NCBI GenBank assembly: GCA_003450655.1
Contig: DMFG01000083.1
Coordinates: forward strand, 1 to 12,875
DNA: 12,875 nt
Direction: 5' to 3'
Source: Coxiellaceae bacterium
Lineage (GTDB): Bacteria; Pseudomonadota; Gammaproteobacteria; Coxiellales; Coxiellaceae
Both the position numbers and the translations under genes were made by a program. Below the pieces are notes generated by a model that saw only the letters and a program-made list of their open reading frames with translations, did no database searches and had not been told where the DNA came from. This document shows, one piece after another, positions 1 through 5,827 of the stretch (positions are counted from its first letter, which is position 1; each line of letters begins with the position of its first letter).

Positions 1-300
1 TTTCAAAAAATTGCTCCATTTGGTGCCGATAATATTGAACCACTTATTGCGATAAGAAATGTAAGGATCATAAACTTTAGAACGGTTGGCAAAGAAGAAA
101 AACACTTTTCATTTATTGCAAATGACGAAAGTGGAGAAAGATTAAACTGCATAGCGTTCAATATTGCAGGTTCTCCGATTGGTGATGCATTAAAAACTTC
201 GAGTAATGGACCATTAATCCATCTAATTGGATTTTTAAGAGAAAATAATTTTAATAATAGACCTCAACTTCAAATTGTAGATTGTTTTCTAGTTAATTAA
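1..300 (+). CDS. recJ: RecJ single-strand exonuclease, C-terminal fragment
   Basis: Open from the first base to TAA at 298-300, giving the last 99 residues of a protein whose start lies outside the window. RecJ is a 5'-3' exonuclease on single-stranded DNA, used in recombination and mismatch repair. The fragment matches the RecJ C-terminal OB-type region: an APFGADNIEP segment (family form close to PFGxGNPEP) at residues 5-14, a KHFSF strand, a CIAFN strand, and the terminal HLIGFLRENNF...QLQIVD pattern. The catalytic DHH part is not present. Composition is very AT-rich (92 G+C of 300 by hand count), and all six Arg codons are AGA or AGG, whereas the genes from 526 onward use mostly CGN. That style recalls small AT-rich alphaproteobacteria rather than the rest of the window. 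The assignment as RecJ is fairly firm; the lineage is inference. Confidence 0.82.
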   Translation, partial: FQKIAPFGADNIEPLIAIRNVRIINFRTVGKEEKHFSFIANDESGERLNCIAFNIAGSPIGDALKTSSNGPLIHLIGFLRENNFNNRPQLQIVDCFLVN

Positions 301-345
301 AATTAAATTAAACTTTACTTGATTTAATAATTACATTTTATTAAA

Positions 346-351
346 TATAAC
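346..351 (+). promoter_or_regulatory. Candidate -10 element for tRNA-Glu
   Basis: TATAAC lies ten bases before the tRNA 5' end, the distance expected if transcription starts a few bases ahead of the mature end. The surroundings (301-360) have only 7 G+C in 60 bases by hand count, so -10-like strings are expected by chance. No well-spaced -35 was found. Confidence 0.35.
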
Positions 352-360
352 TTATCCTAA

Positions 361-433
361 GTCCCGTTCGTCTAGAGGTTTAGGACACCGCCCTTTCACG
401 GCGGCAACACGGGTTCGAATCCCGTAGGGGACG
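361..433 (+). tRNA. tRNA-Glu (anticodon UUC)
   Basis: A full cloverleaf can be drawn. Acceptor 5' strand 361-367, D arm 370-386, anticodon stem 388-392 with 400-404 (CCGCC/GGCGG), loop CTTTCAC at 393-399 with anticodon TTC at 395-397, variable bases 405-408, T arm 409-425 (ACGGG, TTCGAAT, CCCGT), acceptor 3' strand 426-432 and discriminator G433. The 3' CCA is not encoded (CAT follows G433). One acceptor pair is broken: G366 (position 6) faces G427 (position 67). GTCCCGT would pair perfectly with ACGGGAC, but AGGGGAC is present. Identity as tRNA-Glu is secure. The mismatch, together with the change of base composition on either side, makes this gene look like the seam between two sources. Confidence 0.96.
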
Positions 434-437
434 CATT

Positions 438-488
438 TTATGGTTTCATGCCATAAGGTTTATACCGTATCACCGGGTGAATTTTTTT
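438..488 (+). terminator. Possible terminator downstream of tRNA-Glu
   Basis: A short hairpin TTATGG/CCATAA (438-443 with 451-456, seven-base loop) is followed by a second weak stem TCAC/GTGA (470-473 with 477-480), running directly into seven T residues at 482-488. The second stem is only four pairs, so this is a weak candidate. Confidence 0.3.
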
Positions 489-489
489 C

Positions 490-498
490 TGCTATTAT
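490..498 (+). promoter_or_regulatory. Extended -10 promoter for sixA
   Basis: TGCTATTAT carries the extended TGn plus a TATTAT hexamer at 493-498, about 28 bases ahead of the GTG start at 526. No convincing -35 lies 17 bases upstream, which is tolerable for an extended -10. Transcription would probably continue into the YgfX-like gene. Confidence 0.45.
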
Positions 499-525
499 GT
501 CCAATGAGTGAGCTAGGAGAAACGC

Positions 526-990
526 GTGAAGCTGTATTGTATGCGTCATTGTGAAGCATTGTCATCCCAAGAAGATCCGGAGCGAGGGTTGTCCGTACAA
601 GGCCGTTTAGATGCAACGAGTATGGCTGATTTCCTAGCGTCTACACATGCCATTATTGGTCATGTCTTGCATAGTTCAAAATTACGTACCAAGCAAACCG
701 CAGAAATTCTTGCGTTGGCATTACCTATTGAGAAAATTACAGAGTGTGACACTTTGTTGAGTGAAAATATGGATGTCATGCCCTTAGTGGATATGGTTGA
801 AACATGGGATTCCGATACGTTACTAGTAGGGCATATGCCATTCATTCCTCGGCTAATTGCTGCTTTATGTCAGATAGACGCTCAGGAGCTGATGGCGCAG
901 TTCTCCACAGGCACTATGGCGTGTTTAGAGCAGAGTGATGAGGGCGATTGGCAGCTGAATTGGATGCAGTCTCCCGAGGATTTGCAGTAG
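526..990 (+). CDS. sixA: SixA-type phosphohistidine phosphatase
   Basis: A 154-residue protein of the histidine phosphatase (phosphoglycerate-mutase-like) superfamily, close in length to E. coli SixA (161). SixA removes phosphate from phosphohistidine in signalling or PTS-related proteins in the cytoplasm. Visible residues: the N-terminal MRHCEA block with catalytic His8 and Arg7, the SSKLRTKQTA block with Arg54, and LLVGHMPF with the second His103. The usual RHG triad reads RHC here, with Cys9 replacing a normally conserved glycine. The start is GTG at 526, preceded by AGGAGA at 515-520 with a five-base spacer, which supports this start strongly. A YgfX-like gene begins 46 bases downstream on the same strand, probably in one transcript. 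Substrate is unknown. Confidence 0.85.
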   Translation: MKLYCMRHCEALSSQEDPERGLSVQGRLDATSMADFLASTHAIIGHVLHSSKLRTKQTAEILALALPIEKITECDTLLSENMDVMPLVDMVETWDSDTLLVGHMPFIPRLIAALCQIDAQELMAQFSTGTMACLEQSDEGDWQLNWMQSPEDLQ

Positions 991-1005
991 GTTTAACTCA
1001 TGGTA

Positions 1006-1034
1006 GGCTGATAGTTATCATTTAGGAGTCAGCC
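1006..1034 (+). promoter_or_regulatory. Inverted repeat enclosing the ygfX ribosome-binding site
   Basis: GGCTGA (1006-1011) and TCAGCC (1029-1034) are perfect six-base complements, and the TAGGAG ribosome-binding site (1023-1028) lies in the loop just inside the right arm. In RNA this could limit access to the site. Six pairs with a 17-base loop is modest, so a regulatory role is inference. Confidence 0.35.
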
Positions 1035-1036
1035 AT

Positions 1037-1465
1037 ATGCCAACACCCTCAGCTTCCATGATCACGTTACGTCCTTCGCGGTTATTAGTCTGTCTGTGTT
1101 TTGCCTTAGTCACGGTTTCTTGCGGGGCCTCTTGGCAGTCTCAGTTATCGTTGCCATGGCTCTTAGTAGCGACACTCAGTGCAACGGGTTATGGGGTGTA
1201 TTTAATGTTGCGCTATGCGCTGTTAAAGCATCCGTTGAGCATTACTGCATTGAGCTTCCAGCGTCAGAATCAATCCTGGATGGTGTGTTTGAACCGGCAT
1301 CGCTGGTTGCCAGTCAAATTACTACCGGAGACCTGGGTGACACGTTTTTTTATCGTGTTACAAGTTCAATGTGAGGGAAAGCGACACGTTGCCTTATTGG
1401 TTCAAGACAACGTGATGCATGGGTTATTTTCAACATTGCAGCGACAATTATTGTTTTGTGTGTAA
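1037..1465 (+). CDS. YgfX-like inner-membrane protein (CptA family)
   Basis: A 142-residue protein with two predicted membrane segments near residues 14-31 and 38-62, then a soluble C-terminal half. The tail pattern, with a tryptophan-containing strand, LLPETWVTRFFIVLQV, and a final LLVQDNVMHG...LQRQLLF, fits the YgfX family. In E. coli YgfX is the inner-membrane partner of SdhE (YgfY) and was described as the toxin CptA affecting FtsZ and MreB; whether that applies here is not shown. The start at 1037 follows TAGGAG at 1023-1028 with an eight-base spacer. No sdhE is adjacent: the upstream neighbour is sixA and the downstream gene is convergent. The stop codon (1463-1465) directly touches the stop of the minus-strand gene. 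The family call is by pattern and moderately sure. Confidence 0.62.
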   Translation: MPTPSASMITLRPSRLLVCLCFALVTVSCGASWQSQLSLPWLLVATLSATGYGVYLMLRYALLKHPLSITALSFQRQNQSWMVCLNRHRWLPVKLLPETWVTRFFIVLQVQCEGKRHVALLVQDNVMHGLFSTLQRQLLFCV

Positions 1466-4246
1466 TTAGCTCCAGCTGCCTGTGCTATTCATAGATTCGC
1501 GCTGTTTTTCGTCAAGAAGAGGCTCTTCTCCCTCTATCGAAGTGCGTCTTCGGGTAATTTGTTCAGCAAGACTAGCAAATAAGCCAGATCGATTTTTTGA
1601 GTTTTCTTGTGGCTCACTATGTGATTTTCCCCTAGAACTTTTCAATTCCTTCGCTCCCTTTTTGAGTAATTCAGCAAATGGGGCTCCTCTAGAGGGTGCA
1701 TGTGGATCATCTTGTTTACTCTGAGGTGTGCTTTGTCTATCACCAGTGAATGGATCACCTGCTGGTTTGTTACTAGGGCTTTTTAAGTCATTTGCTTTTA
1801 TTTGGAGTGATTGAGCAAAGTCAGGTCCCCTTGAGGGTTCTCCTTCTTTAACACCCATTAGAGTTTTACTCGGCCCATCAATAATAGTCGCCTCTTTTTT
1901 CTTAGGTGGTGGAGGTGGTGGAGGCGGTATGATAGTTGTGTGAGGGTGGGTGGTCGAGGTCGCTTCCTCTGCTGATAAATTTGCCTTTTCCACGGATTTG
2001 GGTGTTGGTTGAAAAGTTGCATGTCGAATATCAATCGAACTTTCTTCCTCTACAGCTAATCCAGTACCATCTAATGATTGTTGTGGAACCTCAATCATTC
2101 TTTCCTCGGAACCGGCTTCTTCTGCAGTTAAATGTATGCCGTCCATGGGTTGTTGTAATGTCTCTTGAGGACTTTTCTTAGTAAAGCTCTTGATGCTAGT
2201 TGATGTCGACAGAGCTGGTGGCGGAGCTGGTGGTGGATACTTGGGAGCTTCCGGTATTATAGATGGCTGCCTTTCTATTGATTCTTCATGTTCACTATCT
2301 TCTTCATAACCACTGTCATTATCATGTTGGTCTAGGTGTCGACCAGTCCTCCAAAGCGGTTCTTGAGATGGTTGTAATCCATCAATTCCTTTTTTGAAAA
2401 CACTCTGTCCTTTAGTCAGGTCGTGCGGTCCAAAGCACCCAGGAATAACTGCTGATCTTGAAACTTCTTGATCAATATTAGGTATGAAATAACCGCTAGT
2501 CGTTATTTCTTGTGTTTTTTGACGAGTTTGATCTTGAGTGTAGCGCCAGCAGATGTCAGCTATGTGATGGGCTGTTGATAGTGATCTTTGTATTGCTTGA
2601 ATCATGCCTTGACAGGCTGTTCGCTTATCAGAGCGATCTTTATTTGCGTCATCCTTATATTGATCAATAATCTCGGACATGAGAGCTTGGCGTTGTTCAC
2701 CGCTGCAATCGAGTAATATTGTTTTGATGGCTTGTATTGATTGAGGACTTTCAAGCTGAATTTCTTGCGCTGGTATGGTGTGCCATTTCTTTTTAAAACT
2801 CAGAGGATCTTCTGTGTGGCCAAAGAATCGAAGTAATTCATCATTCAAGTCGCTTCCTATTAGGTCAAATTTTTGATCAATCTTAAGTTGTATGAGGCCT
2901 TTGATTTCTTGTAGTCTAGCGAGTTCGATTTTCGATGTTGCTGGAAGCATCGAAGCTTCTTGAATGCAATCTAATACCAACGCTATACGATGAATATTTT
3001 CAATTTCTGGTAATAAAAAATTATAGAGATGTGAGCATACGGTATGATTAAACTGCTCATCAGTGTCACTAGTGGTTGATCCCCATAATGGATTTAAGGT
3101 TTCAGAAAAGTGTTGCCAGTAGCGGTGTAATAGGTCTTGGAAATGTTGGCTGTGTTGATGATGCCGCCAATGTTGTTGAATGAAAGTGACTAGAAAATCT
3201 GGATTCGTGTTGTCTTCCTGATAGAAAAAAACTCCGGTTGAAGCTAAATCTTGTTGTTGAAATGTTTGAATGGCAACTTCGATAGCCTCTTGGCATTGCA
3301 TGAAGTTTGGGTGTTTTTTTCCGTTATAGGTGGACGATCTTTTTTTTGTTTTTCCCTGTTTGTCTTTTGGGGAGGTTCTATCTTGCATTTCGATGCAGCA
3401 GGTTATAAGAGCTTGTCTTAGGTGCTCTGCAGGTGCTGAGTTAAAAATACTGAACTGATGATCATGTAGATACTGGCTTAAAATGAGTCTAATAAGTTTT
3501 GAGAAGGATTCTTTTAAATCCTGTTTGTTTTCAGGTGAAAGTGTTGTTCTTTCTAAAGGGTCACTAAAATAGCTGAGGCAATCATCATGTGTTAATTGAA
3601 TTAAGGCTATCTTATTGTTCAAGGGTAGGTTCGGTGTTTGGAAGTGTGAGTCAAGATGCTGTAGGTGTTCAAGCACAATGAGATTGCTACATAAGCTATG
3701 TATTTTTTCTTTACAGCTGCTAAGGTCGTTTTTATCCATATCATGGTAGCGCTTTAAATCAGTCAGTAGAGTTTGGTGGTAGTGCTTGAGTGAAAGTGTT
3801 GGTGTGTGGGGTTGATCTTCCAGCATAGCGCTATACAGTCGGCCGAAGCGGCGACGGGATGGGAACTTTTTTTGCCAAATTCTTAGAACATCAATAAATG
3901 TCTCTTGGGTGCTGATGGATTGAAAAGCTTCTTCACCGAAAAGAGCCTGGTCGAGCTGATCAAGTTGAGCTTGATTCAAGGCTGCTAGAGCATTTTTTAA
4001 AGAAGATAGAGCCGTAGAGGGGGTTGGATTGTCAGGGTTCAGAAAACCCGTAATCCCTAGTGTTGCTAGGTGGTTTTCAACATAACTAAATAGTTCTTTT
4101 TTGAGGTGATTACCCTGGTAAATCTTAATGAAATGCTCAATGGCACTAAACAGGAGTTCGGCATGGCGATCATGTTTCAATTGATCAATCGGGTTTTTTA
4201 TTAGCGCTTTTTGTTCGGTAAAAGATGAGGTGTTTAATTCTGGCAT
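1466..4246 (-). CDS. Large proline-rich protein with WH2-like repeats, possible secreted effector
   Basis: I do not recognise this 926-residue protein as a named family. The chosen start is the ATG at 4246, preceded by AAGGA seven bases upstream; an in-frame ATG at 4288 has no such site. Residues 1 to about 640 are hydrophilic and probably helical, rich in Gln, His and Leu, without a signal peptide or membrane segment. From about 640 the sequence is disordered: an acidic patch with DSGYEEDS (644-651), a proline stretch near 670-678, three imperfect 24-residue repeats (697-771), eight prolines (774-781) followed by KKK, and three similar segments starting near 805, 852 and 885. The second, RGAPFAELLKKGAKELKSS, resembles an actin-binding WH2 motif. 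The C-terminus has an acidic EGEEPLLDE stretch, comparable to the E-block of Dot/Icm substrates. A type IV effector acting on host actin is a reasonable hypothesis, not a demonstrated one. Confidence 0.7.
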   Translation of the reverse strand: MPELNTSSFTEQKALIKNPIDQLKHDRHAELLFSAIEHFIKIYQGNHLKKELFSYVENHLATLGITGFLNPDNPTPSTALSSLKNALAALNQAQLDQLDQALFGEEAFQSISTQETFIDVLRIWQKKFPSRRRFGRLYSAMLEDQPHTPTLSLKHYHQTLLTDLKRYHDMDKNDLSSCKEKIHSLCSNLIVLEHLQHLDSHFQTPNLPLNNKIALIQLTHDDCLSYFSDPLERTTLSPENKQDLKESFSKLIRLILSQYLHDHQFSIFNSAPAEHLRQALITCCIEMQDRTSPKDKQGKTKKRSSTYNGKKHPNFMQCQEAIEVAIQTFQQQDLASTGVFFYQEDNTNPDFLVTFIQQHWRHHQHSQHFQDLLHRYWQHFSETLNPLWGSTTSDTDEQFNHTVCSHLYNFLLPEIENIHRIALVLDCIQEASMLPATSKIELARLQEIKGLIQLKIDQKFDLIGSDLNDELLRFFGHTEDPLSFKKKWHTIPAQEIQLESPQSIQAIKTILLDCSGEQRQALMSEIIDQYKDDANKDRSDKRTACQGMIQAIQRSLSTAHHIADICWRYTQDQTRQKTQEITTSGYFIPNIDQEVSRSAVIPGCFGPHDLTKGQSVFKKGIDGLQPSQEPLWRTGRHLDQHDNDSGYEEDSEHEESIERQPSIIPEAPKYPPPAPPPALSTSTSIKSFTKKSPQETLQQPMDGIHLTAEEAGSEERMIEVPQQSLDGTGLAVEEESSIDIRHATFQPTPKSVEKANLSAEEATSTTHPHTTIIPPPPPPPPKKKEATIIDGPSKTLMGVKEGEPSRGPDFAQSLQIKANDLKSPSNKPAGDPFTGDRQSTPQSKQDDPHAPSRGAPFAELLKKGAKELKSSRGKSHSEPQENSKNRSGLFASLAEQITRRRTSIEGEEPLLDEKQRESMNSTGSWS
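1538..1834 (-). repeat. Three WH2-like segments in the effector tail
   Basis: Residues 805-903 hold three related segments: RGPDFAQSLQIKANDLKSP, RGAPFAELLKKGAKELKSS and RSGLFASLAEQITRRRTS. Each has R, then F, an amphipathic helix-like stretch, and a basic end; the first two keep LKS near the position of the WH2 LKK(T/V). Spacing between the first two is 47 residues, between the last two about 33. Confidence 0.5.
1904..1927 (-). repeat. Polyproline tract (eight prolines)
   Basis: On the minus strand these 24 bases encode Pro774 to Pro781, followed immediately by three lysines. Such tracts bind profilin, SH3 or EVH1 domains in eukaryotes. They also slow ribosomes and normally need EF-P for translation. 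Confidence 0.85.
1934..2158 (-). repeat. Three imperfect 24-residue protein repeats
   Basis: Residues 697-720, 721-744 and 748-771 can be aligned on a shared core: QQPMDGIHLTAEEA, QQSLDGTGLAVEEE and PKSVEKANLSAEEA. The conserved positions are a leading polar pair, a leucine, and an EE pair four residues later. The third copy is the most diverged. Confidence 0.6.
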
Positions 4247-4435
4247 CGCGTTATCCTTGATGATAAATATCCCGTAGAAATATCGCATAAAATGCAGGTA
4301 ATTGCTCTTTTTACGTGAAAAAAAAGTTTTAAATATTACAAATAAGCATTTATTTATTTTATTGGTTCATATAAAGATACAATAAATGGGTTTCATTAAG
4401 GTATATGACAAAAAATACGTGCGACTGATTCTATA

Positions 4436-4497
4436 AGTCAATCCATCAAATTGTCATTTCTAAACGTAACCTGGTTGTCAATTGATGGACATTGACT
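4436..4497. repeat. Imperfect long inverted repeat
   Basis: The left arm AGTCAATCCATCAAATTG (4436-4453) matches the complement of the right arm CAATTGATGGACATTGACT (4479-4497), except for a two-base and a one-base bulge. The loop is 25 bases. No T-run follows on either strand, so it is not a standard terminator. It could be an operator region, the core of a structured RNA, or a remnant of a mobile sequence. Confidence 0.6.
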
Positions 4498-4520
4498 GCA
4501 TGATGGTCTTGTAAAAAAAT

Positions 4521-4546
4521 ATATAACAATCAATAGGTTGTTATAT
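4521..4546. repeat. Perfect 9-bp inverted repeat upstream of the exported-protein gene
   Basis: ATATAACAA (4521-4529) and TTGTTATAT (4538-4546) are exact complements around an eight-base spacer. The repeat lies 28 bases ahead of the TATAAT, close to the -35 zone, so a dimeric regulator could bind here. Read on the minus strand it is followed by T residues and could act as a weak AT-rich terminator, but no minus-strand gene lies immediately upstream of it. Confidence 0.55.
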
Positions 4547-4573
4547 CTTTAAAAGGGTCATAGATTTTTTAGC

Positions 4574-4579
4574 TATAAT
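4574..4579 (+). promoter_or_regulatory. Candidate -10 box for the exported-protein gene
   Basis: A perfect TATAAT lies 35 bases ahead of the ATG at 4614. The matching -35 position (4551-4556, AAAAGG) is poor, which suggests either a weak promoter or one depending on an activator. Confidence 0.5.
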
Positions 4580-4613
4580 TAATTTGAGATAATTAAAGTA
4601 ATGAGGATTAAAC

Positions 4614-5702
4614 ATGAAAACAATCATGCATTATGTATTACTAAGCGTATTTTTTTATTCGCAAGCTGCATCAGCACAGGCATCAAATTTAAGCATATTG
4701 GAAGAAAAGAGTTGGGGGCTTGCGTCTCACATTTACACTAACTCCGATGGATTTCAAGTCAATTCATGGAGGACTTTAGCAAATTACGCAATGCCATCTA
4801 AAAACTCAACCTATTTCGTAACACCTCTGGAAAAAAATACTACCTATTCCTTTTCTGGATCATTACCCCAGGATGAAGACATTATATTTTCCAGTTTGAC
4901 TATATACGACACAGAAGGGAATATTGTGACTAAGAATGGTGTTGAGCAAACATGGAGTATGAAAAGTAAGCCGAAGTTTGAAAATTATAAATTCAATATT
5001 GGTGATCAAAGATATTTTGCTATCGAACGATTTTACAGAAGTCATGGTAACGATAGTTTACGAATTTTCTCTTCAAAGAGTCGCAATAATTATCTTTTAA
5101 AAATAGATAAATCTGGGAGTCCATTACCTCAAGCTTCGTTATCAAGAGTTAAGATGGATACTAAGTTTTTACAAAAAATACTGACTAAAAAGTTGTCATC
5201 TATTAGTCATGCAGTACCTAGCACTTCCCAAATGAATAAAGACTTTAAAATTCCGAGAAAAACATCGGGTTTATTTGTCAATGCATATGCGCTTTACGCG
5301 ATTGCATCACCATCTTCAGATGTTGAGTATGTCAAAATTTCTGGCATTATGTCATCTAGTGGTCAGGCCAGCGAAAAAGACATAGTTTTTATCTCTTTTA
5401 TGGCAGTGGATTACCAGACAACAAAAACTCTCGCTGCTATTTCATCTGAAGATCTAGGTGGATTTAATGGTAAAAAATACGAGTTTTATATTGCTAAAAG
5501 TCAAGAGTCTGTAAATACGATTAGGAAAAAACATCCTCAAGCTATTGTTCTATATTGGGGTAATGACGTTACAGAGCCTGGTGTCGTTTTTAGAATGCTG
5601 GGTACGAAGATGCCATCTAAAAGTGACTTTCAAAACTATAAGCCTAGTATTGAATATTATGATTCCAATGGAAAGTTGCAAAAAGGCAGCGATATTAACT
5701 AA
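4614..5702 (+). CDS. Exported protein of unknown function
   Basis: A 362-residue protein with a clear Sec signal peptide: Lys2, a hydrophobic core at residues 7-16, and an ASA-Q cleavage site after Ala21. It should be periplasmic, surface-exposed or secreted; there is no lipobox and no later membrane segment. No cysteine occurs in it. I do not recognise the family. Two halves look related: residues 78-100 (SFSGSLP...DIIFSS...YD) and 240-267 (VKISGIM...DIVFISFMAVD) share a G-x(n)-DI(I/V)F-x-S-x(4)-D pattern, suggesting a duplicated beta-rich domain. The start follows GAGGAT at 4603-4608 with a five-base spacer. Arg codons are mostly AGA or AGG (7 of 10), unlike the housekeeping genes nearby, consistent with acquisition by transfer. 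It diverges from the effector-like gene and converges on rpoD. Confidence 0.75.
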   Translation: MKTIMHYVLLSVFFYSQAASAQASNLSILEEKSWGLASHIYTNSDGFQVNSWRTLANYAMPSKNSTYFVTPLEKNTTYSFSGSLPQDEDIIFSSLTIYDTEGNIVTKNGVEQTWSMKSKPKFENYKFNIGDQRYFAIERFYRSHGNDSLRIFSSKSRNNYLLKIDKSGSPLPQASLSRVKMDTKFLQKILTKKLSSISHAVPSTSQMNKDFKIPRKTSGLFVNAYALYAIASPSSDVEYVKISGIMSSSGQASEKDIVFISFMAVDYQTTKTLAAISSEDLGGFNGKKYEFYIAKSQESVNTIRKKHPQAIVLYWGNDVTEPGVVFRMLGTKMPSKSDFQNYKPSIEYYDSNGKLQKGSDIN

Positions 5703-5761
5703 GAATTCGATTCATTGTTTCAGTTTCTTGTGCACAATGACACTAGCCTCTGGATTCGAAT

Positions 5762-5791
5762 AGATGTGTCAGCGCTTGTGGCGACACATCT
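5762..5791. terminator. Stem-loop between convergent genes
   Basis: AGATGTGTC (5762-5770) pairs perfectly with GACACATCT (5783-5791) around a 12-base loop. It lies between the stop of the exported-protein gene and the stop of rpoD, where a bidirectional terminator is expected. Neither strand has a real T-run after the stem, so it may work with Rho or only protect transcript ends. Confidence 0.5.
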
Positions 5792-5827
5792 TAATCTATC
5801 CTGTTGCTAGCAGTTGTGAGTGTAGGC

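Larger units (their letters stand above)
4247..4613. other. AT-rich intergenic region between divergent accessory genes
   Basis: A gene-free stretch of 367 bases separating the minus-strand large protein from the plus-strand exported protein. It contains two inverted repeats (4436-4497 and 4521-4546) and a TATAAT on the plus strand (4574-4579). The minus-strand promoter must also lie here, but the run of A and T at 4310-4390 offers many -10-like strings and no clear -35/-10 pair. No RNA gene was recognised. Confidence 0.6.

Noticed and set aside
361..525. Genomic island inserted at the tRNA-Glu 3' end
   Set aside because: No integrase or direct repeat of the tRNA end was seen, and the genes to the right are chromosomal housekeeping types. 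Chimeric joining or older recombination explains the data as well.
1096..1374. 92-codon ORF on the plus strand inside the YgfX-like gene
   Set aside because: It overlaps the YgfX-like frame almost completely, has no ribosome-binding site and shows no domain pattern; the other frame fits a known family.
4247..4288. Longer N-terminus for the large minus-strand protein, starting at 4288
   Set aside because: The upstream ATG lacks a ribosome-binding site, while the ATG at 4246 follows AAGGA at a good distance.
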